From Sphingomonas_R sp036387535 (lineage in GTDB: Bacteria; Pseudomonadota; Alphaproteobacteria; Sphingomonadales; Sphingomonadaceae): DNA of 51,368 bases. The notes under the pieces are model-generated. The model did no database searches. It saw only the letters and a program-made list of their open reading frames with translations, and was not told the origin of the DNA. The stretch spans positions 1 through 51,368 of the forward strand of contig NZ_DASVTO010000090.1 in assembly GCF_036387535.1 (NCBI RefSeq), given 5' to 3'. The translations under genes were made by a program, and so were the position numbers. Of this stretch, positions 44,900-51,368 are shown piece after piece. Positions within the stretch are counted from its first letter, which is position 1. Each line of letters opens with the position of its first letter.

Positions 44900-45472
44900 A
44901 TGGCAGTGATCGATTTGGGACGACGCCGGTTGCTGGGTGGCGCGATGGTTTTTGGCGGCGCCATGCTGGCGGGAACGCCGGCCTTTGCGGAAACGATGAC
45001 GGCCACAGGTGCGGCGGAACGCCGGCTCGCGTTCCGCAACGTCCACACCAATGAGCGCGTCGATGCGCGCTATTATGGCCCTTCGGGACTAGATCATCAG
45101 GGTATCGCTGAAATCAATCATGGCCTGCGCGACTGGCGCACCGGCCAGACGCATGTGATGGATCAGGATCTGCTCGATCTGCTTGGCGATCTACGCGACC
45201 GGCTTGGTCTTGCGCCGCGCCGGGGATTCGATCTCATTTCCGGCTACCGGTCTCCGGAAACCAATGGCCGGCTCAAGGAACGGGGCGGCGCGCACAGCGG
45301 CGTGGCCGGCAAGAGCCAGCACATGCTCGGCAAGGCTACCGACATCGCGATGCCCGGCGTCCCCCTCGCCACCCTGCGCGCCGCCGCCTACACGATGCGC
45401 CGCGGCGGCGTCGGCTACTATCCGCGCGACGGCTTCGTCCATGTCGACACGGGGCCGCTCAGGACCTGGTAG
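44900..45472 (+). CDS. Tat-exported DUF882/YcbK-type peptidase
   Basis: This 190-residue protein belongs to the DUF882 (YcbK, M15-like) family of probable peptidoglycan D,D- or L,D-peptidases. The N terminus DLGRRRLLGGAMVFGGAML is a twin-arginine signal peptide, so it is likely exported folded. LISGYRSPETNGRLKERGG, HSGVAGKSQHMLGKATDI and GGVGYYPRDGFVHVDTGP contain the expected His and Asp zinc ligands. I start at ATG 44900, preceded by GGTGGG; the longer frame from 44843 would displace the signal peptide. It is divergent from the L,D-transpeptidase gene. Confidence 0.92.
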   Translation: MAVIDLGRRRLLGGAMVFGGAMLAGTPAFAETMTATGAAERRLAFRNVHTNERVDARYYGPSGLDHQGIAEINHGLRDWRTGQTHVMDQDLLDLLGDLRDRLGLAPRRGFDLISGYRSPETNGRLKERGGAHSGVAGKSQHMLGKATDIAMPGVPLATLRAAAYTMRRGGVGYYPRDGFVHVDTGPLRTW

Positions 45473-45625
45473 CCTGGCGTTCTGCGGCGGGGGTAAGACC
45501 CAGCGGCCTGCAACAATGCCCGCATTACCCGAAGCGCTGTCAATGCGCCGTAACATTGGTCGGTGATGGTCCGCCCGCAGGCATGTGCATCTCGCAATTT
45601 GCCTCGTCCTGATAAGGGGTAGATC

Positions 45626-46315
45626 ATGAATCCTGTTCAAAAGACGATGATTATCGCTCTGACCTGCTGCGCCGCGATCGGCGCCACGTCAGCCAAAGCG
45701 GAGACGATCAGCAACCCGACGAACAGCTATAGCTTCCCCAATCTTTCCGGTGAACTCACGGGTGGCAACCAGACGCAATATATCGGGCAAACCTTCACCG
45801 CCCCGGTCACGGGCAACCTCATCAACTTCCAGTTCACCCTGAACGCGTCCAGCCTGCAGTCGCTCTATGGCGTGGTGTTCGGTTGGGACGGCACCGCACC
45901 GACGACCGAATTGTGGCGCAGTTCCGTGACGTCGGGCGCAGCCGGGCTCAAGGACTTCACGCCCGCCGGCGTGGGCCTGACGCAGGGTCAGACCTATGTC
46001 GCCTTCCTCGGCACATATGGGCTCAGCAACAACTCCGGGCTGGCCACGGTGGGAACATGCCTCACCTTCGGTGGATGCTCATCCAACACGATCCCGAATC
46101 TGGGTACGCTGGTCTATGGCAATGTCCTCGGGAACGACGTGGTCTTCAACACGGCCATAAACAACGCATTCGACGCCACCTTTTCCGCAACCATCACCGC
46201 GGCGGCCGTCCCGGAACCCGCAACCTGGGCCATGATGATCCTGGGCATGGGCGCGGTCGGATTTGCGATGCGCCGCCGGCCGGCCGTCACCACGCGGTTC
46301 CGCTACACGGCGTAA
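45626..46315 (+). CDS. Exported PEPxxWA-CTERM sorting-signal protein
   Basis: This 229-residue exported protein has a signal peptide (about residues 1-26, ending ...SAKA) and a C-terminal PEP-CTERM signal: AVPEPATWAMMILGMGAVGF followed by MRRR. The PEPxxWA form is typical of sphingomonads and is processed by an exosortase/XrtA-like system. The middle is beta-rich, with many Thr, Asn, Gly and Ser, and no enzyme motif; it probably is a cell-surface or extracellular-matrix protein. AAGGGG precedes the ATG. A hairpin terminator follows. No exosortase gene is in the window. Confidence 0.92.
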   Translation: MNPVQKTMIIALTCCAAIGATSAKAETISNPTNSYSFPNLSGELTGGNQTQYIGQTFTAPVTGNLINFQFTLNASSLQSLYGVVFGWDGTAPTTELWRSSVTSGAAGLKDFTPAGVGLTQGQTYVAFLGTYGLSNNSGLATVGTCLTFGGCSSNTIPNLGTLVYGNVLGNDVVFNTAINNAFDATFSATITAAAVPEPATWAMMILGMGAVGFAMRRRPAVTTRFRYTA

Positions 46316-46339
46316 CTGCGGGCCCATCGCTGCGAAAGG

Positions 46340-46366
46340 AAGCCGCTGGTCATCGACCAGCGGCTT
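46340..46366 (+). terminator. Probable terminator after the PEP-CTERM gene
   Basis: AAGCCGCTGGTC (46340-46351) and GACCAGCGGCTT (46355-46366) form a perfect 12-base-pair stem with an ATC loop, 24 bases after the stop codon at 46315. No long T run follows. The gap is convergent with thiE, so it could serve both strands. Confidence 0.75.
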
Positions 46367-46435
46367 CTCGTCAGGTGACGGGTGATCAGAGGGTCGTGCA
46401 CTGCCAGGGCATGGCAGCCCGATGCCGCTCGAAAC

Positions 46436-47143
46436 CTACGCCGCACCCAGCACCCCCGCAAACGCCCGCACCCCCGCCGCCGGGCCATCCGGATGGCCCC
46501 ACACTGCTCCGCTCACCGCCAGGAAATCCGCCCCTGCCGCCACCAGCGGGGCGGCATTGTCCGCCGTGATCCCGCCGATCGCCACGCACGGCGTTTCGAA
46601 CACCGTCGTCCACCAACCCAGAAGTGCCGGCTCGGCATGATGTTCGACCGTCTTGGTACCGCTCGGATAAAAGGCGCCGAACGCGACATAATCCGCGCCG
46701 CGCTCCCCGGCTTCCATTGCCAGATGCCGGCTGTCGTGACAGGTCACGCCGATCTGCGCGGTCCGGCCCAACTGCGCACGCGCGTCGCGCGGGTCGCCAT
46801 CCTCCTGGCCCAGATGCACCCCGTCCGCGCCGACCCGCTTGGCCAGCCCGATGCTGTCGTTCATGATGAACGCGACCTCGCGCGCGCGACAGATGTCGAC
46901 CAACGGCGCGGCCAGGGCCGCGATCCGGTGTTCGTCAATGCCCTTCAGGCGCAGCTGGAACGCCGCCACGGGCCCCGCGTCCAGCGCCGCGATCAACTTC
47001 GCGCCGAACCCATCGTCGATCACAGGCGGGGAGATCAGATACAGCTGGCAGGGTGGCCGGAATTGCGGCTCGAACCGATCGGCAAAGGCCGGGTCCAGCG
47101 CCAGAGCGTCATCGTCATCGTCATCGTCGGGAAGCGGGTTCAT
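46436..47143 (-). CDS. thiE: Thiamine phosphate synthase family protein
   Basis: ThiE joins HMP-PP and thiazole phosphate to make thiamine phosphate. The 235-residue TIM-barrel protein has CQLYLISPP, FQLRLKGIDEHRI, ADGVHLGQEDGD, IGVTCHDSRHLA, YVAFGAFYPSGTKT and VAIGGITADNAAPLVAAGADFLAV, in family order. The diphosphate-binding segment PSGTKT differs from the classic PTPTK form, so a TenI-like regulatory or divergent role is possible. The N terminus carries seven consecutive Asp encoded by a hexamer repeat. It is the last gene of the fba-side cluster. Confidence 0.83.
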   Translation of the reverse strand: MNPLPDDDDDDDALALDPAFADRFEPQFRPPCQLYLISPPVIDDGFGAKLIAALDAGPVAAFQLRLKGIDEHRIAALAAPLVDICRAREVAFIMNDSIGLAKRVGADGVHLGQEDGDPRDARAQLGRTAQIGVTCHDSRHLAMEAGERGADYVAFGAFYPSGTKTVEHHAEPALLGWWTTVFETPCVAIGGITADNAAPLVAAGADFLAVSGAVWGHPDGPAAGVRAFAGVLGAA

Positions 47144-47152
47144 GGCCGCGCC

Positions 47153-47656
47153 TTAGCGCAAGCCGCCGCGCGGCGGAAGCGTGGCGACCCATCCGCGAAA
47201 CGCCGCCGGATCGTCAAGCCGGTGCGCGATCGCCCGAATGGGCCAAGCCCGCCGCCCGGCTACCGGTGGATCAAGGTCGATCACGATATTGGGATAGGCC
47301 AGCAGGCCGAGATTGACGACGCCTTGCTGCTTCAGGTCCGTCGCGCTCCACGCATCCCGCAGGCCGCTGATCGCCGATACCGGCACGGCCACGGTCCGCA
47401 ACCGCCCCACTCGCATCGTCAGCACGTCGCCCGACACGGTCACCGGCATGCGTCGGAACGACCGGATCAGCCGGCCGACCCAGACCAGGCCACCGATGCT
47501 GACCACCGACAGCAGCATCGCCACCCGCGGCCACCAGAGCGCCACCAGCCCATGGACGACCAGCATTTCGACCATGCCCAGCCCGAACAGCGCCCACATC
47601 GGCGGCGCCAGACCGCGATGATAGGGGAAAGCGAAGCCGGCCTCCGCCTCCCCCAC
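47153..47656 (-). CDS. Small membrane protein, probably PH-like domain
   Basis: I do not recognise this 167-residue protein with certainty. It has two adjacent membrane helices (about residues 18-38 and 44-60: MWALFGLGMVEMLVVHGLVA and RVAMLLSVVSIGGLVWVG). A soluble beta-rich C-terminal part follows, including MPVTVSGDVLTMRVGRLRTV and IVIDLDPP. That arrangement resembles bacterial PH-domain (YdbS-like) membrane proteins. The start is GTG at 47656, six bases after the fba stop, and the stop lies nine bases before thiE, so it is operonic with both. Confidence 0.65.
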   Translation of the reverse strand: MGEAEAGFAFPYHRGLAPPMWALFGLGMVEMLVVHGLVALWWPRVAMLLSVVSIGGLVWVGRLIRSFRRMPVTVSGDVLTMRVGRLRTVAVPVSAISGLRDAWSATDLKQQGVVNLGLLAYPNIVIDLDPPVAGRRAWPIRAIAHRLDDPAAFRGWVATLPPRGGLR

Positions 47657-47662
47657 CGGATC

Positions 47663-48577
47663 CTATTCCTCGCCCTTGTAGATGCGGACGATCTTGGCCA
47701 GCATCGCCAGTGCCTCGTCGCGCGGCCGCTGGAAGGTGTTGCGACCGATGATCGATCCGTTGCCGCCGCCATCGCGAATGTCGCGGGCGTCCTGGTACAC
47801 CGCATCGGTGCCCTTGGTCGCGCCGCCCGAAAACACCACGATCCGGCGCCCGGCGAAGCAGGCCTGGCGGACATGCGCCACGCGCTTGGCCTGCGTCGAC
47901 CAGTCGCCGTCCTTGTAGACCGCCGCGGCCTCTTTCTGTTCGATATGGTCGGTCGGCAGCTTCACCTTGATGATGTGCGCACCCAGCAACGCGGCCATGT
48001 GCGCGGCATAGGCGCCGACATCCAGCGCCAGTTCCCCGGCCTTGGAAATGTCGCCACCGCGGGGATAGGACCAGATCACCGTCGCGATCCCGACCGCCTT
48101 GGCCTCCGCCGACATCTCGCGGATCTCCTCCATCTGTTCGAAGATCCCGTCGGACCCCGGATAGATGGTGAACCCGATCGCCGCGCAACCCAGCCGCAGC
48201 GCGTCGTCGACGGTCCCCGTCACCGCCTGGTCGATCGTCGTCGCCCAGCTGTTGGACGAATTGACCTTCAGGATCGTCGGGATCTGCCCCGCAAACGTGT
48301 CCGCCCCGGCCTCCAGCGGCCCGAGCGGCGCGGCATAGGCCGACAACCCGGCGTCGATCGCCAGCTGGTAATGATAATGCGGGTCATAGGCCGCCGGATT
48401 GATCGCGAAGCTGCGCGCCGGGCCATGTTCGAACCCCTGGTCGACCGGCAGGATCACCAGCTTGCCGGTCCCGCCCAACTGCCCCTGGGTCAGGATGCGC
48501 GCAAGGTTCGCCTTCGTACCGGGATTATCGGATTCGTATTGATCGAGGATCGTCTTGACGATCGGAGTAAAGCTCAT
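47663..48577 (-). CDS. fba: Class I fructose-bisphosphate aldolase (DhnA/FbaB type)
   Basis: This enzyme splits fructose 1,6-bisphosphate in glycolysis by Schiff-base chemistry. The 304-residue protein belongs to the archaeal-type class I aldolases, not the zinc class II enzymes: ILPVDQGFEHGP near the N terminus, GCAAIGFTIYPGSDG, HIIKVKLPTDH with the probable Schiff-base Lys, and VFSGGATKGTDAV as phosphate-binding loop. GGGAGAA lies seven bases before the ATG at 48577. In the gap upstream (48578-48659) I see nothing else. It lies downstream of the broken toxin gene and pgk. Confidence 0.93.
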   Translation of the reverse strand: MSFTPIVKTILDQYESDNPGTKANLARILTQGQLGGTGKLVILPVDQGFEHGPARSFAINPAAYDPHYHYQLAIDAGLSAYAAPLGPLEAGADTFAGQIPTILKVNSSNSWATTIDQAVTGTVDDALRLGCAAIGFTIYPGSDGIFEQMEEIREMSAEAKAVGIATVIWSYPRGGDISKAGELALDVGAYAAHMAALLGAHIIKVKLPTDHIEQKEAAAVYKDGDWSTQAKRVAHVRQACFAGRRIVVFSGGATKGTDAVYQDARDIRDGGGNGSIIGRNTFQRPRDEALAMLAKIVRIYKGEE

Positions 48578-48659
48578 GCCGGTTCTCCCAGGAATATGTG
48601 CCGTGCGTTACGGGCATCCACCGCGCGTGCAAGGGTGACAACGGTGTCCGGGGTATGCG

Positions 48660-48995
48660 TCAGCTCAGATCGAACCAGCGTCGCAGGGCGACATCGACTG
48701 CAAGCATAATGCTGGGGGGCACATACCCAACAACCCGCTCGATCCGGTCGCGGCGCAGCGACTGAACCTTGTCGACCTGCACCTCACTCGGTTCCTTCAG
48801 TCCGTTAGCGTCGGACACCGCAAGCGGAACACGGAAAAGATCGTTGCCGGTTATGGTACGGGTCAGCGGACAAAGGCCGATCGAATGATGATGTTCGTTG
48901 AACAGGTCTGATTAGACGATCAGGAACGGCCGAGGCTTTCGGGCATAGTTCCCAGGGCCACCCGCAATCACGATGGCACCGCGGATCAATTCCAC
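48660..48995 (-). pseudogene. PemK/MazF-type toxin gene interrupted by a nonsense codon
   Basis: The minus strand from GTG 48995 to TGA 48660 encodes a PemK/MazF-like mRNA interferase of 111 residues if one stop is ignored. The start is ELIRGAIVIAGGPGNYARKP followed by RPFLIV, then TAA at codon 28 (48914-48912), then SDLFNEHHHSIGLCPLT and a normal remainder ending LRRWFDL. Related toxins have Gln at the stop position (VQSD or VQDD), so one C-to-T change of CAA to TAA would explain it. The start overlaps the end of the antitoxin frame as in intact modules. No good downstream restart is seen, so the toxin is probably inactive. Confidence 0.85.
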
Positions 48996-49222
48996 GGTTC
49001 GTCCGTAGCCTCGATCGCCTCCCAAAAGGCAAAATCGGATTTGTCGGCACGCTGCGCCGCGTTCAAAGATTGCCGCCGCGCTTCCGCCTTCAAGGCATGA
49101 TCGTGCGACTCGACATGTCTGCGGATCGCATCCCGTGCAATCTCGCTCTTACTTCGCCGGGTGCGCTTCGCCAGCGCCTCTAGTCCCGCCTCGGTATAAG
49201 CGTCCAATCATATCCCCAGCAT
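48986..49222 (-). pseudogene. Ribbon-helix-helix antitoxin gene with an early nonsense codon
   Basis: From ATG 49222 the frame reads MLGI, then TGA (49210-49208), then LDAYTEAGLEALAKRTRRSK and SEIARDAIRRHVESHD, a clear ribbon-helix-helix antitoxin of about 78 codons. The natural residue at the stop is probably Arg (CGA), since related proteins begin MLGIRLD. GGAGG lies six bases before the ATG, supporting 49222 as the original start. A TTG directly after the stop (49207) could restart translation but would lose most of the DNA-contacting strand. The C-terminal end overlaps the toxin start. I call it a pseudogene, with residual expression possible. Confidence 0.72.
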
Positions 49223-49232
49223 CGCCGCCTCC

Positions 49233-49248
49233 GTTCAACCTATTGAAC
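49233..49248. promoter_or_regulatory. Palindromic operator candidate of the toxin-antitoxin pair
   Basis: GTTCAA (49233-49238) and TTGAAC (49243-49248) are perfect inverted repeats around CCTA, ten bases upstream of the original antitoxin ATG. Antitoxins of this class normally bind such a site to control their own operon. A TTGACC -35-like hexamer on the minus strand (49274-49269) overlaps the pgk stop. Confidence 0.6.
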
Positions 49249-49270
49249 ATCGGTAGCGATGCCGGCGGGG

Positions 49271-50467
49271 TCAAGCCATCAGCGCCTTCACGCCGGGCAG
49301 GTCCTTACCCTCCATCCATTCCAGAAATGCGCCACCCGCGGTCGATACAAAACTGAACTTGTCCGCCACGCCCGCCTGGTTCAGCGCCGCGACGGTATCG
49401 CCACCGCCGGCTACCGACACCAGCGATCCGCTTTCGGTCAATGCCGCCGCCGTCTTCGCCAGCGCCACGGTCGCCGCGTCGAACGGCGCGGTCTCGAACG
49501 CGCCCATCGGCCCGTTCCACACCAGTGTCCGGCAGTTCTTCAGGACATCACCCAGCGATTCGGTCGCCGCCGGGCCGACATCCAGGATCATCTCGTCCGC
49601 TGCAACCTCATGCACGTTCACCGTCCGTGTCGGCGGATTCGCGCGAAACTCCCTGGCCACCACCACGTCATAGGGCAGGTGGACGGTGCAATCTGCCGCC
49701 TCCGCCGCATCCAGGATGGCGTTGGCGGTGTCGGTCAGGTCATGCTCGCACAGCGACTTGCCCACATCCACGCCGCGCGCCGCCAGAAACGTGTTGGCCA
49801 TGCCGCCGCCGATGATCAGATGATCGACCTTGGCCACCATCTGCTTCAGCACGTCGAGCTTGGTCGAAACCTTCGCCCCGCCCACGACCGCCGCCACTGG
49901 ATGCTCGGGGTTGCCCAGCGCCTTTTCCAGCGCCTTCAACTCGGCCTCCATCGAACGCCCGGCAAAAGCCGGCAGCAGATGCGCCAGCCCCGCGGTCGAC
50001 GCATGCGCGCGGTGCGCCGCTGAAAAGGCATCGTTGACATACAGGTCGCCCAGCTTCGCCATCTCGGCGGCCAACCCCGGATCATTCTTCTCCTCGCCAC
50101 CGTGAAAGCGCGTATTTTCCAGCACGGCGATATCGCCCGGCTGCATCTGCGCGATCGCCTTGTCGGCATCGGTGCCCTGGCAATCATCGATGAAGCGCAC
50201 CTCGCGTCCCAGCACGTCGGACAACGGCTTCACCACCAGCGCCAGCGACATGTCGGGGTTGCGCGCGCCCTTCGGCCGGCCGAAATGCGCCAGCACCAGC
50301 ACGATCGCGCCCTTGTCGGCCAACTCGGCGATGGTCGGCGCGGCGGCGCGCAACCGGGTATCGTCGGTCACGGTCGCGCCGTTCATCGGCACGTTCAGGT
50401 CTTCGCGCACCAGCACCCGCTTGCCCGCCACATCGCCGATATCATCCAGGGTCTTGAAAGCCGTCAT
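49271..50467 (-). CDS. pgk: Phosphoglycerate kinase
   Basis: Pgk transfers phosphate from 1,3-bisphosphoglycerate to ADP. The 398-residue protein has the N-terminal signature KRVLVREDLNVPMNG, the substrate segment HFGRPKG, LENTRFH, AAVVGGAKVSTKLDVL, and the nucleotide-side LVWNGPMGAFE and SVAGGGDTVAAL. The ATG at 50467 overlaps the MOSC stop as ATGA. The open frame further upstream is a shadow. Downstream lie the broken toxin-antitoxin pair and fba. Confidence 0.97.
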   Translation of the reverse strand: MTAFKTLDDIGDVAGKRVLVREDLNVPMNGATVTDDTRLRAAAPTIAELADKGAIVLVLAHFGRPKGARNPDMSLALVVKPLSDVLGREVRFIDDCQGTDADKAIAQMQPGDIAVLENTRFHGGEEKNDPGLAAEMAKLGDLYVNDAFSAAHRAHASTAGLAHLLPAFAGRSMEAELKALEKALGNPEHPVAAVVGGAKVSTKLDVLKQMVAKVDHLIIGGGMANTFLAARGVDVGKSLCEHDLTDTANAILDAAEAADCTVHLPYDVVVAREFRANPPTRTVNVHEVAADEMILDVGPAATESLGDVLKNCRTLVWNGPMGAFETAPFDAATVALAKTAAALTESGSLVSVAGGGDTVAALNQAGVADKFSFVSTAGGAFLEWMEGKDLPGVKALMA

Positions 50468-50955
50468 GTCTCGATCCTCACTTGATCGCCCAGCCGCGCA
50501 TGGCCGCCGGCGATGACCGTCGTCAGATATCCGCCGCGCCAGTCGGGCACCAGCGCCGGCCACAATCCCGCATGCTGCTCGTCCATCCGGCGGCACGGAT
50601 CGCATTCCACGGTCACGCGCAGCCGGACGTCACCGATCGCGATGATCGTCCCCGCCGCCCGCGGCAGGTCCAGCCCCGCAATCAGAAGGTTCGCGCGCCG
50701 CATCGTCCAGGGCAGCGTAATGCCGAGTTCCGCCTCCGCCGCTGCCCAGTCTTCCTGCCGCAATATGCTCACCTGCCGCCTGGCCACACGGCCGTTCGGC
50801 TTGGCGCGGCCGCGATAATCGCCGAACACGCCCTGTTCGGGGGAGATGCCGCTTTCCGACAGCACCTCCATCGGCGCCCGCGATACCAGCCGGCGCGCGA
50901 TTCCGGTCAGCGTCCCGCACCCCGCCGCCGCTCGGTCCAGAGGTGCGGGATCCAA
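50464..50955 (-). CDS. MOSC-domain protein between gap and pgk
   Basis: MOSC domains bind molybdopterin or a persulfide and occur in molybdenum cofactor sulfurases and related proteins. This 163-residue protein has the family beginning GIARRLVSRAPMEVL, QGVFGDYRGRAKPNGR, VECDPCRRMDE with the conserved Cys, and GGYLTTVIAGGHARLGD near the end. No ATG fits; TTG at 50955 has GAGG five bases upstream, and I choose it. It lies eight bases after the gap stop and overlaps pgk, so it is co-transcribed with glycolytic genes. Its partner substrate is unknown. Confidence 0.85.
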   Translation of the reverse strand: MDPAPLDRAAAGCGTLTGIARRLVSRAPMEVLSESGISPEQGVFGDYRGRAKPNGRVARRQVSILRQEDWAAAEAELGITLPWTMRRANLLIAGLDLPRAAGTIIAIGDVRLRVTVECDPCRRMDEQHAGLWPALVPDWRGGYLTTVIAGGHARLGDQVRIET

Positions 50956-50962
50956 TCGGGCC

Positions 50963-51368
50963 TCAGAGCAGCTTGGCGATGGCACCGGCCGTATCGACCA
51001 TGCGGTTCGAGAATCCCCATTCATTGTCGTACCAGCTGACCACGCGCACCAATTTGCCTTCCAGCACCGCGGTTTCCAGGCTGTCGACCGACGAGCTGTG
51101 CGGATCGCCGTTGAAGTCGATCGACACCAGCGGATCGGTGACGAACTGCAGAATGCCCTTCAGCGGCCCACTCTCCGATGCCGCCTTCAGCGCGCCGTTG
51201 ACCTCGTCCAGCGTGGTATCGCGCTTGGGCGTGAAGGTCAGGTCGACCAGCGAGACGTTCGGGGTCGGCACCCGCACCGCGGATCCGTCCAGCTTGCCCT
51301 TCAACTCGGGCAGAACCTCGCCCACCGCGCGCGCGGCGCCGGTGGTGGTCGGGATCATCGACATCGCG
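50963..51368 (-). CDS. gap: Glyceraldehyde-3-phosphate dehydrogenase, C-terminal part (cut by window edge)
   Basis: Only the last 134 residues are inside the window; the gene continues past 51368. Visible parts are IPTTTGAARAVGEVLPELKG, VRVPTPNVSLVDLTF and SWYDNEWGFSNRMVDTA, all typical of the NAD-binding enzyme that converts glyceraldehyde 3-phosphate to 1,3-bisphosphoglycerate. The active-site Cys lies before the window edge. It is followed by the MOSC gene after eight bases and then pgk. Confidence 0.95.
   Translation of the reverse strand, partial: AMSMIPTTTGAARAVGEVLPELKGKLDGSAVRVPTPNVSLVDLTFTPKRDTTLDEVNGALKAASESGPLKGILQFVTDPLVSIDFNGDPHSSSVDSLETAVLEGKLVRVVSWYDNEWGFSNRMVDTAGAIAKLL

Noticed and set aside
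46382..48709. Plus-strand frame of 775 codons opposite thiE and fba
   Set aside because: It is antisense to two clear genes and has shadow composition.
48908..48914. Read-through or recoding at the toxin stop codon
   Set aside because: The codon is TAA with no recoding signal visible, and the partner antitoxin is also interrupted, so mutation is simpler.
48805..49050. Minus-strand frame of 81 codons over the toxin region
   Set aside because: It is in a different frame from the toxin; the PemK-like frame with one stop explains the sequence far better.

Overview
The window is a GC-rich chromosomal segment from an alphaproteobacterium, most likely a Sphingomonas or close relative in the Sphingomonadaceae. 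The signs are a lexA gene behind a GTTC-N7-GTTC box, a PEPxxWA-type C-terminal sorting signal, a nuo operon followed by birA-coaX-rnj and a DUF1467 gene, a DUF2336 protein, and dense overlapping operons with many GTG and TTG starts. I saw no tRNA, rRNA, CRISPR array, insertion sequence or prophage. Start codons were chosen by eye from family length, Shine-Dalgarno sequences and overlaps.

Layout. Positions 334-9822 (+) hold purine salvage (adenine deaminase, phosphoribosyltransferase), biotin synthesis (bioF, bioD, bioA), tryptophan synthesis (trpG, trpD, trpC), molybdopterin synthesis (moaC, moeA) and self-regulated lexA, with most junctions overlapping. A chemoreceptor and comEC lie on the minus strand (9842-13508). 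gltX and gltA (13533-16286, +) are divergent from comEC. Positions 16391-20501 (-) form a compact operon of Hpt-like protein, CDP-alcohol-phosphotransferase-like protein, DUF2336 protein and soluble sensor kinase, divergent from a large membrane-anchored coiled-coil protein (20584-22803, +). The long minus-strand block 22808-41417 encodes all subunits of respiratory complex I (nuoA to nuoN) followed by birA, coaX, ribonuclease J and a DUF1467 protein. Next come an inositol monophosphatase, elongation factor P and cell-wall enzymes (M23 peptidase, L,D-transpeptidase, Tat-exported DUF882 peptidase), then a PEP-CTERM protein. The last part (46436-51368, -) is a glycolytic block: gap (cut by the window edge), a MOSC protein, pgk, a broken toxin-antitoxin pair, class I fba, a small membrane protein and thiE.

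Most of the window is housekeeping. Three things stand out. First, the 16391-20501 operon looks like a set of degenerate signalling and enzyme folds: the kinase has Ala where the phospho-accepting His should be, the Hpt-like protein has Trp at its His position, and the CDP-alcohol-phosphotransferase-like protein lacks the usual acidic motif. This is the best candidate here for an undescribed system. Second, two small paralogous coiled-coil proteins are embedded by start/stop overlap inside the nuo operon, one between nuoD and nuoE and one between nuoF and nuoG. Third, a PemK/MazF-type toxin-antitoxin pair between pgk and fba carries one in-frame nonsense codon in each gene while keeping its ribosome binding site and a palindromic operator.
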